Source of the DNA: Roseateles sp. DAIF2 | Lineage (GTDB): Bacteria > Pseudomonadota > Gammaproteobacteria > Burkholderiales > Burkholderiaceae_C | DNA: 64,000 nucleotides | Assembly: GCF_015624425.1 (NCBI RefSeq) | Contig: NZ_CP049919.1 | Span: 3,844,001-3,908,000 of the forward strand | Direction: 5' to 3' | Part shown: one piece after another, positions 1 through 7,841 of the stretch | Layout: the number at the start of each line of letters is the position of its first letter | Position numbering within the stretch: the first letter of the stretch is position 1 | The notes under the pieces: generated by a model | What the model was told of the DNA's origin: nothing | Database searches by the model: none | Seen by the model: the letters and a program-made list of their open reading frames with translations, nothing else | Translations under genes and position numbers: made by a program

Positions 1-17
1 GCCGGGCATCGCCCGGC
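1..17. terminator. GC-rich hairpin at window edge, possible terminator
   Basis: A 7-bp perfect stem (GCCGGGC, loop ATC, GCCCGGC) lies 25 bp past the gcdH stop codon. It could end the gcdH transcript, but the sequence where a T-tract would sit on the minus strand is outside the window, so this cannot be decided. Confidence 0.4.
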
Positions 18-42
18 CTTCGATCGCGATGCGGGTCGCGGC

Positions 43-1227
43 TCAGAACGCCGCGATTCCCGTCTGCGCGCGCCCCAGGATCAGCGCATGGATGTCATGC
101 GTTCCCTCGTAGGTGTTGACCACCTCCAGGTTGACCAGATGGCGGGCGATGCCGAACTCGTCGCTGATGCCGTTGCCGCCCAGCATGTCGCGCGCCATGC
201 GGGCGATGTCCAGCGCCTTGCCGCAGCTGTTGCGCTTCATGATCGAGGTGATCTCGACCGCGGCCGTGCCCTCGTCCTTCATGCGGCCCAGGCGCAGGCA
301 GCCCTGCAGGCCCAGGGTGATCTCGGTCTGCATGTCGGCCAGCTTCTTCTGGATCAGCTGATTCGCAGCCAGCGGCTTGCCGAACTGCTTGCGGTCCATC
401 GTGTACTGGCGGGCCTTGTGCCAGCAGTCCTCGGCCGCGCCGAGCGCGCCCCAGGCGATACCGTAGCGCGCGCTGTTCAGGCAGGTGAACGGTCCCTTCA
501 GGCCACGCACCTCGGGGAAGGCGTTTTCCTCGGGGCAGAACACCTCGTCCATCACGATCTCGCCGGTGATCGAGGCGCGCAGGCCCACCTTGCCGTGGAT
601 GGCAGGGGCGGAGAGGCCCTTCCAGCCCTTCTCCAGCACGAAGCCGCGGATCTGGCCGCCCTCGTCCTTGGCCCAGACGACGAAGACGTCGGCGATCGGG
701 CTGTTGGTGATCCACATCTTGGACCCGGTCAGCGAGTAGCCGCCGTCGACCTTCTTGGCGCGGGTGATCATCGAGCCGGGGTCGGAGCCATGGTTGGGCT
801 CGGTCAGGCCGAAGCAGCCGATCCATTCGCCGCTGGCCAGCTTGGGCAGGTACTTCTGCTTGGTGGCCTCGCTGCCGAACTCGTTGATCGGCACCATCAC
901 CAGCGAGCTCTGCACGCTCATCATCGAGCGGTAGCCGGAGTCGACGCGCTCCACCTCGCGCGCGATCAGGCCATAGGCCACATAGTTCAGGCCGGCACCG
1001 CCGTACTGCTCGGGGATCGTCGGGCCCAGCAGGCCCAGTTCGCCCATCTCGCGGAAGATCGCGGCGTCGGTCTTCTCGTGGCGGAAGGCCTCCAGCACGC
1101 GCGGCGCCAGGCGGTCCTGGCAATAGGCGCGCGCCGCGTCGCGCACCGCGCGCTCGTCCTCGCTGAGCTGCTGTTCCAGCAGCAGCGGGTCGTCCCATTG
1201 GAATTGAGCCTTGGTGCTCTTGGCCAT
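43..1227 (-). CDS. gcdH: glutaryl-CoA dehydrogenase
   Basis: This 394-residue flavoprotein of the acyl-CoA dehydrogenase family should oxidise and decarboxylate glutaryl-CoA to crotonyl-CoA in the cytoplasm, feeding electrons to ETF. The FAD/substrate segment [14 protein letters not shown] and the C-terminal [20 protein letters not shown] are typical of GcdH; Glu374 in YEGTHD is the expected catalytic base. The frame is open 14 codons further upstream, but the ATG at 1227 is preceded by an AAGGAG site and begins [11 protein letters not shown], so that start is preferred. It is divergent from a LysR gene. Glutaryl-CoA arises from lysine, tryptophan or aromatic catabolism, which fits the neighbouring aminobenzoate operon, although a direct link is inferred. 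Confidence 0.95.
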   Translation of the reverse strand: MAKSTKAQFQWDDPLLLEQQLSEDERAVRDAARAYCQDRLAPRVLEAFRHEKTDAAIFREMGELGLLGPTIPEQYGGAGLNYVAYGLIAREVERVDSGYRSMMSVQSSLVMVPINEFGSEATKQKYLPKLASGEWIGCFGLTEPNHGSDPGSMITRAKKVDGGYSLTGSKMWITNSPIADVFVVWAKDEGGQIRGFVLEKGWKGLSAPAIHGKVGLRASITGEIVMDEVFCPEENAFPEVRGLKGPFTCLNSARYGIAWGALGAAEDCWHKARQYTMDRKQFGKPLAANQLIQKKLADMQTEITLGLQGCLRLGRMKDEGTAAVEITSIMKRNSCGKALDIARMARDMLGGNGISDEFGIARHLVNLEVVNTYEGTHDIHALILGRAQTGIAAF

Positions 1228-1355
1228 CGCTATCTCCTTGATTGCTTGCTTGTGAATCATCAACTGCATGAGCCACCCGGCCCTCAGGCCCCAGTATTCG
1301 CCGGGCGACGATTCGTGTCCAATTCAATAAAACACTTCGACGATACGTATCACCT
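1228..1355. promoter_or_regulatory. gcdH / lysR divergent control region
   Basis: This 128-bp gap between divergent starts holds a perfect 10-bp palindrome GATACGTATC (1342-1351), just 4 bp before the LysR start, and an ATT-N7-AAT dyad (1311-1323) of the kind bound by LysR proteins. Both are candidate operator halves; I see no strong sigma-70 promoter. Confidence 0.4.
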
Positions 1356-2264
1356 ATGACCACCGATCCGCGCCTGGAGTTCCGGCACCTGCGCTATTTC
1401 CTGGTGCTGGCCGAGGAGCTGCATTACGGCCGCGCCGCCCAGCGCCTGGCGATCTCGCAGCCGCCGCTGTCGGTGGCGATCCAGCAGCTGGAGGCCAGCG
1501 TCGGCGCGCGGCTGTTCGACCGCGACAGCAAGGGCGTGCGCCTGACGCCGGCCGGCGCGGCCTTTCGCGGCAGCGCCCGCGCGCTGCTGCAGCAGACCGA
1601 GGATGCCTGCGCCCTGGCGCGCGAGGTGCAGGCCGGCGAGGTGGGCCGGCTGCGCCTGGGCTTCGTCGGCTCGGTGCTGCTGAACGGCCTGGCCGGCTGG
1701 CTGCAGGCCTTCCAGGCGCGCTACCCCAAGGCCGAGGTGGTGGTGGTGGAGCTGAACTCGCAGGACCAGATCGACGCGCTGCTGCGGGAGGAGCTGGACC
1801 TGGCCCTGATCCACACCGACCGGCTGCCGCCGGCGCTGGCGCACCGGCCGCTGTACAGCGAGCCCTTCATGTGCTGCCTGCCCGAATCGCACCCGGCCCT
1901 GCCGCGCGCACGCGGCAAGGCGGTCTCGCTGGCCAGCCTGCGCGATGAGCCCTTCATCCTGTTCTCGCGCAAGGGCTCGCCGGACTACCACGCGCGCATC
2001 GTCGAGATGTGCCGCGAGCTGGGCTTCTATCCGCGGTTGCAGCATGAGGGCAGGCATTGGCTGTCGGTGGTGTCGCTGGTGGCGCAGGGGCTGGGCGTCT
2101 CGGTGGTGCCGGCGGCGCTGCAGCGCGCCGGGCTGCAGGGGGCGGTGTTCCGGCCGGTGGCCGAGGCCGTGCCGCCCTCGCAGATGTTCGCCGCCTGGCG
2201 CGCGCATCACGACTCGGCGCTGCGCGAGCAGTTCCTGGCGCTGGCGCCGCCGTTCGGCTCCTGA
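1356..2264 (+). CDS. LysR-family transcriptional regulator
   Basis: A 302-residue LysR-type regulator. The N-terminal winged HTH (about residues 8-66) contains AAQRLAISQPPLSVAIQQLE and the family-typical RLFDR; the remainder is a periplasmic-binding-like effector domain. It is divergent from gcdH with a 128-bp shared gap, the classic layout for a LysR activator of the neighbouring gene, so it probably controls gcdH, perhaps in response to glutarate or glutaryl-CoA. That role is inferred from position only. The ATG start gives the normal family length. Its 3' end nearly abuts the convergent RidA-family gene (7 bp gap). Confidence 0.9.
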   Translation: MTTDPRLEFRHLRYFLVLAEELHYGRAAQRLAISQPPLSVAIQQLEASVGARLFDRDSKGVRLTPAGAAFRGSARALLQQTEDACALAREVQAGEVGRLRLGFVGSVLLNGLAGWLQAFQARYPKAEVVVVELNSQDQIDALLREELDLALIHTDRLPPALAHRPLYSEPFMCCLPESHPALPRARGKAVSLASLRDEPFILFSRKGSPDYHARIVEMCRELGFYPRLQHEGRHWLSVVSLVAQGLGVSVVPAALQRAGLQGAVFRPVAEAVPPSQMFAAWRAHHDSALREQFLALAPPFGS

Positions 2265-2271
2265 GGCAATC

Positions 2272-2679
2272 TCAGGCGGGCAGCACCGCCGTGACCTCGA
2301 TCTCGACCTTGGCCCGGTCCTCGACCAGGCCGGCCACCTGCACCGCGGTCATCGCGATCGCATACTCCTGGCCCAGCACCTCGCGATAGGCCTGACCCAC
2401 CTCGCGGCCGCGCGCCACATATTCGCGCTTGTCCAGCAGGTACCAGGTCATGCGGGTGATGTGCTCCGGGCCGGCGCCGGCCTCGGCCAGCACGGCCTTG
2501 ATGTTGGCGAGGGCCTGGCGCACCTGGGCGACCAGGTCGTCGCTCTCGAATTCGCATTGCCCGTTCCAGCCGATCTGGCCGGCGACGAACACCACCCGGC
2601 CCGTCGCCGCGACGCCGTTGGCATAGCCGCGCGGCGGGGCCCAGCCCGCGGGCTGCAGGATCTGTTTGGTCGAGGTCAT
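2272..2679 (-). CDS. RidA/YjgF-family protein, last gene of aminobenzoate operon
   Basis: A 135-residue single-domain RidA-fold protein (YjgF/YER057c/UK114). The motifs VFVAGQIGWNG, QVRQALANIKAVLAEAGAGPEHITRMTWYL and KVEIEVTAV match the family. Archetypal RidA deaminases carry an Arg before the LPKD segment; here the equivalent stretch reads VAGLVEDRAKVEIE with Gly in that place, so it probably belongs to another Rid subfamily. It is the last of thirteen co-directional genes, 18 bp after the thioesterase. An attractive role is hydrolysis of the enamine or imine made when 2-aminobenzoyl-CoA is dearomatised, but this is inference. Confidence 0.85.
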   Translation of the reverse strand: MTSTKQILQPAGWAPPRGYANGVAATGRVVFVAGQIGWNGQCEFESDDLVAQVRQALANIKAVLAEAGAGPEHITRMTWYLLDKREYVARGREVGQAYREVLGQEYAIAMTAVQVAGLVEDRAKVEIEVTAVLPA

Positions 2680-2697
2680 GTGCTTGCTTCGCTCCTG

Positions 2698-3132
2698 TTA
2701 CTGCTGAGGGGATGCCGGGGCCAGGCGCTCCAGCGCGGCCCGCAGATCGTCGGGAAAGGGCTGGGGCTGGTGCGTGTCCAGCGAGGTGCAGACCAGCACC
2801 TGCTCGAAGGCCACGCGCCGGCCGTCCGGGCCGTCGAATGCGATGTCGAGGGTCAGCGAGGTGCGACCCAGTTTGACGATGCGGATGCGCTGGGTCAGCC
2901 GATCGCCCATGCGGCTGATGCGCTTGAAGTCGGTCGCCAGGTGCACGGTCGGCATGCCGATCCTGCGCGGCCCCAGCAGTTGCGCGTAGTCGACGTCCAG
3001 GCCCTGGGTGAACCAGTCCTCCACCAGCGCATTGAGCATCTCGAAATAGCGCGGGTAGAACACGATGCCGGCCGGATCGCAATGACCGAAGCGCACCAGT
3101 TCCTCGCGCTCGAAAACAATGGCGTCGTTCAT
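2698..3132 (-). CDS. acyl-CoA thioesterase, 4-hydroxybenzoyl-CoA thioesterase family
   Basis: A 144-residue hot-dog-fold protein. GHCDPAGIVFYPRYFEM near the N-terminus (Asp19) matches the catalytic loop of 4-hydroxybenzoyl-CoA thioesterases, where the Asp is the nucleophile or base. The frame extends 15 codons upstream into livF, but the ATG at 3132 lies 4 bp after the livF stop and gives the usual family length. Position in the aminobenzoate operon suggests it releases CoA from dead-end aromatic thioesters or from a pathway product; the substrate cannot be read from sequence. Confidence 0.85.
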   Translation of the reverse strand: MNDAIVFEREELVRFGHCDPAGIVFYPRYFEMLNALVEDWFTQGLDVDYAQLLGPRRIGMPTVHLATDFKRISRMGDRLTQRIRIVKLGRTSLTLDIAFDGPDGRRVAFEQVLVCTSLDTHQPQPFPDDLRAALERLAPASPQQ

Positions 3133-3136
3133 CGCA

Positions 3137-3844
3137 TCAGACCCCCAGGTAGCGGTGCCACAGGCCATGGTCCGCATCCAGCGCCGGCGAGTCGCCGGCC
3201 CAGACCACCTGGCCGCGCTCGACGATGCTGTGGTGATCGGCCAGGCGGATCAGGCGCTTCACATACTTGTCCACCACCAGGATGGTCTGGCCGGCCTCGC
3301 GCAGGCGGTCCAGGCAGCGCCAGATCTCCTCGCGGATCAGTGGCGCCAGGCCCTCGGTGGCCTCGTCCAGGATCATCAGGCGCGGATTCGTCACCAGCGC
3401 GCGGCCGATCGCCAGCATCTGCTGCTCACCACCCGAGAGCTGGTTGCCCATATTGGCGGCGCGCTCGGCCAGGCGCGGGAACAGCGCGAACACCCGCTCG
3501 ACGGTCCAAGGCTCGCGGGCGCCGCAGCGGTTGCCGGCGAAGGCCTCAAGATGCTCGCGCACCGTCAGGTTCGGGAACACCTGGCGCCCCTCCGGCACGA
3601 TGGCAAGGCCCAGGCGCGCGATGCGGTCGGCGCTCCAGCCGGTCACGTCCTGGCCGGCGAAGCGGATGCGGCCGCTGCTGGGCGCCATCCAGCCGGTCAG
3701 GCATTTCAGGGTCGTGCTCTTGCCCATGCCATTGCGGCCCAGCAGGGTCACGACCTGACCCTCGGCGATCCGCAGGTCCAGGCCGAACAGCACCTGGCTG
3801 CGGCCGTAGCAGGCTTCGAGGCCCGTCACCTCCAACAAACTCAT
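3137..3844 (-). CDS. livF: branched-chain/aromatic acid ABC transporter, ATP-binding protein LivF
   Basis: A 235-residue ABC ATPase of the LivF type. Walker A GRNGMGKST, signature LSGGEQQ and Walker B LMILDEATEGLAP are all intact. The open frame runs to 3955, but the ATG at 3844 (MSLLEVTGL) has a GAGGGG ribosome site and the normal LivF start; the upstream extension is translation of an intergenic repeat. It pairs with LivG on the inner face of the membrane to drive an importer of the HAAT family. In this operon the probable cargo is anthranilate or a related aromatic acid rather than leucine, which is inferred. Confidence 0.92.
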   Translation of the reverse strand: MSLLEVTGLEACYGRSQVLFGLDLRIAEGQVVTLLGRNGMGKSTTLKCLTGWMAPSSGRIRFAGQDVTGWSADRIARLGLAIVPEGRQVFPNLTVREHLEAFAGNRCGAREPWTVERVFALFPRLAERAANMGNQLSGGEQQMLAIGRALVTNPRLMILDEATEGLAPLIREEIWRCLDRLREAGQTILVVDKYVKRLIRLADHHSIVERGQVVWAGDSPALDADHGLWHRYLGV

Positions 3845-3860
3845 GTTGGCCCCTCGTCCG

Positions 3861-3925
3861 ATGAGTGCATCGGCCGATCCCCCAAAGGGATGCGGCCCGG
3901 CTTGGGGCGGCCCGGCGCTCGGGCC
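3861..3925 (-). repeat. GC-rich dispersed repeat, copy A (livG-livF gap)
   Basis: Read on the minus strand, this gap contains GGGCCGCCCCAAGC (3913 down to 3900) followed by further C- and G-runs. The same core begins repeats at 17272 and 54769. It fills most of the 82 bp between livG and livF inside an operon. Confidence 0.6.
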
Positions 3926-3926
3926 T

Positions 3927-4703
3927 TCACAGCGCCGCCTCCAGTTCCTCTTCATCGCCCAGATAGGCCTTCTTGACCTCCGGATGGGCGCGGATCTCGT
4001 CCGGCGCGCCGCTGGCGATGACCCGGCCGAACACCAGGGTCGAGATGCGGTCCGCCAGACGGAACACCGCGTCCATGTCGTGTTCCACCAGCAGCAGGGT
4101 CAGGCCTTGCGCCTTCAGATCCTGCAGCAGCGCCACCATGCGCTCCGATTCGTCCGGGCCCATGCCGGCCATCGGCTCGTCCAGCAGCAGCAGGCGCGGC
4201 TGGGCGGCCAGCGCCAGCCCCACCTCCAGCTGGCGCTGCTCGCCATGGGCCAGGCCGCCGGCCTCGCGGTCGGCCTGCGCACCCAGGCCGATGCGCACCA
4301 GCAGGGCTTCCGCCTGCGCGTACACCGCCTCATCCCGCAGCGCCGCGCGCCACCAGGACGGCCGCTCGGGCCGCCGCGCCTGCAGCGCCAGCGCCAGGTT
4401 GTCCAGCACCGAGAAGCGCTTGAAGATGCTGGTGATCTGGTAGGAACGCACCAGCCCGGCCTGCACACGCTCAGCCATGCCCAGGCGGGTCAGGTCTTGC
4501 CCGTCGAACAGGATGCGGCCCGAGTCCGGCGCCAGCGCGCCTGAGATCTGGTGGATCAGGGTGGTCTTGCCGGCGCCGTTCGGGCCGATCAGCGCATGCA
4601 CCTCGCCGGCGCGCACCGCGAAGCTGGCGTCGTCGGTGGCGGCCAGCGCGCCGAAGCGCTTGACCAGTTGCTCGACCCGCAGCAGGGCTTGCCCATCAGC
4701 CAT
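3927..4703 (-). CDS. livG: branched-chain/aromatic acid ABC transporter, ATP-binding protein LivG
   Basis: A 258-residue ABC ATPase. Walker A GPNGAGKTT, signature LAHGEQRQLEVG and Walker B LLLLDEPMAGM are present, and the C-terminal segment ending VKKAYLGDEEE is typical of LivG proteins. It overlaps the 3' end of livM by 8 bp, consistent with translational coupling. It is the second nucleotide-binding subunit of the importer made with LivF, LivH, LivM and the binding protein at 6586-7785. Substrate assignment to aminobenzoate rests on operon context. Confidence 0.93.
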   Translation of the reverse strand: MADGQALLRVEQLVKRFGALAATDDASFAVRAGEVHALIGPNGAGKTTLIHQISGALAPDSGRILFDGQDLTRLGMAERVQAGLVRSYQITSIFKRFSVLDNLALALQARRPERPSWWRAALRDEAVYAQAEALLVRIGLGAQADREAGGLAHGEQRQLEVGLALAAQPRLLLLDEPMAGMGPDESERMVALLQDLKAQGLTLLLVEHDMDAVFRLADRISTLVFGRVIASGAPDEIRAHPEVKKAYLGDEEELEAAL

Positions 4704-5655
4704 GGCTCGCCCTCCGGCGCCACAGGCCCGCCAGCCCGCGCGGCGCGAACAGCACCACCAGCAGCAGCGCCAGGCCCAGCGCCAGCTGCCAATGCAGGGT
4801 GTAGCCGGACAGGATCTCCTCCAGCAGCAGCAGCACCGCAGCGCCCAGCGCCCCGCCCCACAGCGCGCCGGCGCCGCCGATGATCACCATCACCATCAGC
4901 TGGCCCGACTGCGACCAATGCATCAGGTGCGGCGTCACCAGGCCGTTCAGATTGGCCAGCAGCGCGCCGGCCAGGCCCGCGATCGCGCCGGCCAGCACGA
5001 AGGCCTGCCATTGCACCGCGAACACCCGGCCGCCCACCGCGGCGATGCGGGTCTCGTTCTCCTTCGCGCCCTGCAGCAGCCAGCCGAAGGGCGAGTTGAT
5101 CAGGCGCTGCAGGCCCAGGGTCACCGCGGCGAACAGCGCCAGCGCGACCCAGTAGAAGCTGGCGTCGTCCTTCAGGTCCAGCCCTGCCAGGGCCCAGCGC
5201 GCCGGCAGCGGCAGGCCGTCCTCGCCGCCATAAGCCTTCAGCGACACCATCAGGTAATAGAACATCTGGGCGAAGGCCAGGGTGATCATGATGAAGTAGA
5301 CGCCGCGGGTGCGCAGGCTGACCGCGCCGATCAGCGCGGCGGCAAGACCCGACACCAGCATCGCGGCCGGCCAGGCGATGAAGGCCGAGCTCACGCCCGC
5401 GTCCATCAGGATGCCCACCGTGTAGGCGCCCAGGCCGACGAAGGCCGCATGGCCGAAGCTGACCAGGCCGCCGAAGCCCAGGATCAGGTTCAGGCTGGAG
5501 GCCGCGATCGCGAAGATCAGGATGCGGCTCGCGACGCCGACATAGAACTCCAGGCCGAAGGCGGCCAGCAGCGGCGGCAGGGCCGCCAGCAGCGCGAGCA
5601 GCGGCCAGATCCAGCGGCCGGCGCCGCGATGGTGAAGCAGGCTTGTTCTCATCAT
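4696..5655 (-). CDS. livM: branched-chain/aromatic acid ABC transporter, permease LivM
   Basis: A 319-residue integral membrane protein of the LivM family, with many hydrophobic helices and the signature GFGGLVSFGHAAFVGLGAYT. The frame is open further upstream, inside livH, but the tandem ATG codons at 5655/5652 sit on the livH stop codon in a TGATG overlap, so translation is probably coupled and the start is at 5655. Together with LivH it forms the channel of the importer in the inner membrane. Confidence 0.93.
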   Translation of the reverse strand: MMRTSLLHHRGAGRWIWPLLALLAALPPLLAAFGLEFYVGVASRILIFAIAASSLNLILGFGGLVSFGHAAFVGLGAYTVGILMDAGVSSAFIAWPAAMLVSGLAAALIGAVSLRTRGVYFIMITLAFAQMFYYLMVSLKAYGGEDGLPLPARWALAGLDLKDDASFYWVALALFAAVTLGLQRLINSPFGWLLQGAKENETRIAAVGGRVFAVQWQAFVLAGAIAGLAGALLANLNGLVTPHLMHWSQSGQLMVMVIIGGAGALWGGALGAAVLLLLEEILSGYTLHWQLALGLALLLVVLFAPRGLAGLWRRRASHG

Positions 5656-6575
5656 CAGCCTCGCGCGGGGAACAGGCCTTGGGGCTTCCAGAACAGCACG
5701 GCCGCCATCAGCACATAGATCAGGATCGAGGCCAGCGCCGGCCCCAGGTTCGAGGCCACCTCGGGCGAGGCCAGCTGGCGCAGCAGCGCCGGCAGCAGGG
5801 TGCGGCTGCAGGTGTCGACCAGACCCACCAGCAGCGCGCCGACCAGGGCGCCGCGGATCGAGCCGATGCCGCCGATCACGATCACGACGAAGGCCAGGAT
5901 CAGGATGCTCTCGCCCATGCCCACCTGCACCGCCAGGAGCGGCCCCAGCAGCGAGCCGGCCAGCGCGCACAGCGCCGCACCAAAGCCGAACACCGCGGTG
6001 AAGAGCCAGCGGATGTTCACCCCCATCGCGGTGGCCATCGCCCGGTTCGACGCGCCGGCGCGCACCCACATGCCCCAGCGGGTGCGGGTCACCAGCAGAT
6101 AGAGCAGCACCGCCACCGCCAGGCCCACGCCGATGATCAGCAGCCGGTAGGCCGGATACATCAGCCCCGGCAGCAGCTCCACCGGGCCCGACAGCGCGGC
6201 CGGCGTGTTCAGCATCACCGGCTGCGCGCCCCAGATCATGCGCACGCCCTCGTTGATGATCAGGATCAGCGCGAAGGTCGCCAGCACCTGGCTCAGGTGG
6301 TCGCGCTGGTACAGGCGCCGCAGCAGGGTGGTCTCCAGCAGCATGCCGAAGGCCGCGGTGCCGACCAGGGCCGCGCCGATCGCCAGCAGGAAGGAGCCGG
6401 TCGCCGCCATCACGGCCGCGGCCAGGTAGGCCCCCACCATGTACAGCGAGCCATGGGCCAGGTTGATCATGTCCATGATGCCGAACACCAGGGTCAGCCC
6501 GGCGGCCAGCAGGAACAGCATCAGCCCGAACTGCAGGCCGTTCAGGGCCTGCTCGGCAACGAGGATCCAGTCCAT
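5655..6575 (-). CDS. livH: branched-chain/aromatic acid ABC transporter, permease LivH
   Basis: A 306-residue permease of the LivH family with roughly eight hydrophobic segments. The segments GLMLFLLAAGLTLVFGIMD, INLAHGSLYMVGAYLAA and GGIGSIRGALVGALLVG are family landmarks. It starts 10 bp after the stop of the substrate-binding protein gene and overlaps livM by one base. It is the partner permease of LivM. Confidence 0.94.
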   Translation of the reverse strand: MDWILVAEQALNGLQFGLMLFLLAAGLTLVFGIMDMINLAHGSLYMVGAYLAAAVMAATGSFLLAIGAALVGTAAFGMLLETTLLRRLYQRDHLSQVLATFALILIINEGVRMIWGAQPVMLNTPAALSGPVELLPGLMYPAYRLLIIGVGLAVAVLLYLLVTRTRWGMWVRAGASNRAMATAMGVNIRWLFTAVFGFGAALCALAGSLLGPLLAVQVGMGESILILAFVVIVIGGIGSIRGALVGALLVGLVDTCSRTLLPALLRQLASPEVASNLGPALASILIYVLMAAVLFWKPQGLFPARG

Positions 6576-6585
6576 CCGCGCGGGC

Positions 6586-7785
6586 TCAGCTGGCCTTCAT
6601 CTTGCACGACGCGGCATAGGCGTCGGCATGGTTGCTGAAGACCTTGGAGAGGGTCTTGTTGGTGACGCGGCCCTGCGAGTCCTTGGTGATCACGCGCAGG
6701 TAATAGTCCTGCACCGGGTACTGGTTGTTGTTGTACTTGAAGGCGCCGCGCACCGAGTCGAACTTGGCGGCCTTCAGCGCCTTCAGCAGCGCCGGCCTGT
6801 CCTCGATCTTGCCCTTGACGTCGCGCACCGCGGCGGCCATCGACAGCGCCGCGTCATAGCCCTGGCTGGCGTACAGCGAAGGCAGGCGGCCATAGTCCTT
6901 CTGGAAGTCGGCGACGAACTTCTTGTTGACCGCGTTGTCCATGTCATGCGCCCATTGCGAGCTGTTGAACATGCCCAGCATCGGCTCGCCGACCGCCTTG
7001 ATCACGTCCTCGTCGGCCGAGAAGCCGGGGCCGAACAGGGTGATGTCCTTGGACAGGCCGGCGCCGACGAACTGCTTGATGAAGTTGATGCCCATGCCGC
7101 CCGGCAGGAAGATGTACATCGCGTCGGGCTTGGCGGCGCGCGCCTGGGCCAGCTCGGCCGAGTAGTCCAACTGCCCCAGCTTGGTGTAGATCTCGTCGGC
7201 AATCGTGGCATTGGCGCCCTTGTAGAAGCGCTTGAAGCCGGTGATCGCATCCTTGCCGGCTGGGTAGTTGGGCGCCAGCACCACCACCTTCTTGAAGCCC
7301 TTGTCCATCACCGTCTTGCCGACCACCTCGTGCAGGGTGTCGTTCTGCCAGGCGATGTTGAAGAAATACGGGTTGCACTGCTCGCCGGCGTACTGCGAGG
7401 GGCCGGCGTTGGCGCTGATATAGGGCACCTTGGCGTCGAACACGCTGGGGCCGACCGCCAGCATGATGTTGGAGAACACGATGCCGGTCATGAAGTCGAC
7501 CTTGTCGCGCTTGAGCAGGCGATCCGCGCTCTGCTTGGCGACATCGGGATTCTGCTGGTCGTCCGCCGTGACCACCTCGACCGGCAGACCGCCGAACTTG
7601 CCACCCAGATGCTTGACGCCCAGCGCGAAGCCGTCGCGGATGTCCACGCCCAGACCCGCACCGGGGCCGGACAGGGTCGACAGCATGCCGACCTTGACCT
7701 TGTCGGCCGCCCAGGCCTGCTGGCCGGTGGCGGCCATTCCCAACAACAACATCGCGGCACACAGAACGGCGGGGTTCTTCTTCAT
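6586..7785 (-). CDS. ABC transporter periplasmic substrate-binding protein (Liv/aromatic type)
   Basis: A 399-residue type I periplasmic-binding protein. A signal peptide of about 25 residues (MKKN..., hydrophobic core, cleavage after AWA) precedes the mature start ADKVKVGMLSTLSGPGAGLG. The fold resembles LivK/UrtA-type receptors, and such proteins next to aromatic-CoA genes usually bind benzoate-like acids. The ATG at 7785 has a GGAGAAGG site. It lies between the CoA ligase and the permeases, so it is probably the receptor that supplies aminobenzoate to the ligase; the ligand is inferred. Confidence 0.92.
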   Translation of the reverse strand: MKKNPAVLCAAMLLLGMAATGQQAWAADKVKVGMLSTLSGPGAGLGVDIRDGFALGVKHLGGKFGGLPVEVVTADDQQNPDVAKQSADRLLKRDKVDFMTGIVFSNIMLAVGPSVFDAKVPYISANAGPSQYAGEQCNPYFFNIAWQNDTLHEVVGKTVMDKGFKKVVVLAPNYPAGKDAITGFKRFYKGANATIADEIYTKLGQLDYSAELAQARAAKPDAMYIFLPGGMGINFIKQFVGAGLSKDITLFGPGFSADEDVIKAVGEPMLGMFNSSQWAHDMDNAVNKKFVADFQKDYGRLPSLYASQGYDAALSMAAAVRDVKGKIEDRPALLKALKAAKFDSVRGAFKYNNNQYPVQDYYLRVITKDSQGRVTNKTLSKVFSNHADAYAASCKMKAS

Positions 7786-7841
7786 ACCTTCTCCAATGGG
7801 GTTCGGGGTTCTTGTGGGGAGGAAAGCCGGCGCGGGGGCCA

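Noticed and set aside
88..1359. Long plus-strand open frame (423 codons) over gcdH
   Set aside because: It is the antisense shadow of gcdH in GC-rich DNA; its translation is Ala/Arg/His-rich without domains. Similar long shadows over abmA, the aminopeptidase, serS and the MCP were left out for the same reason.
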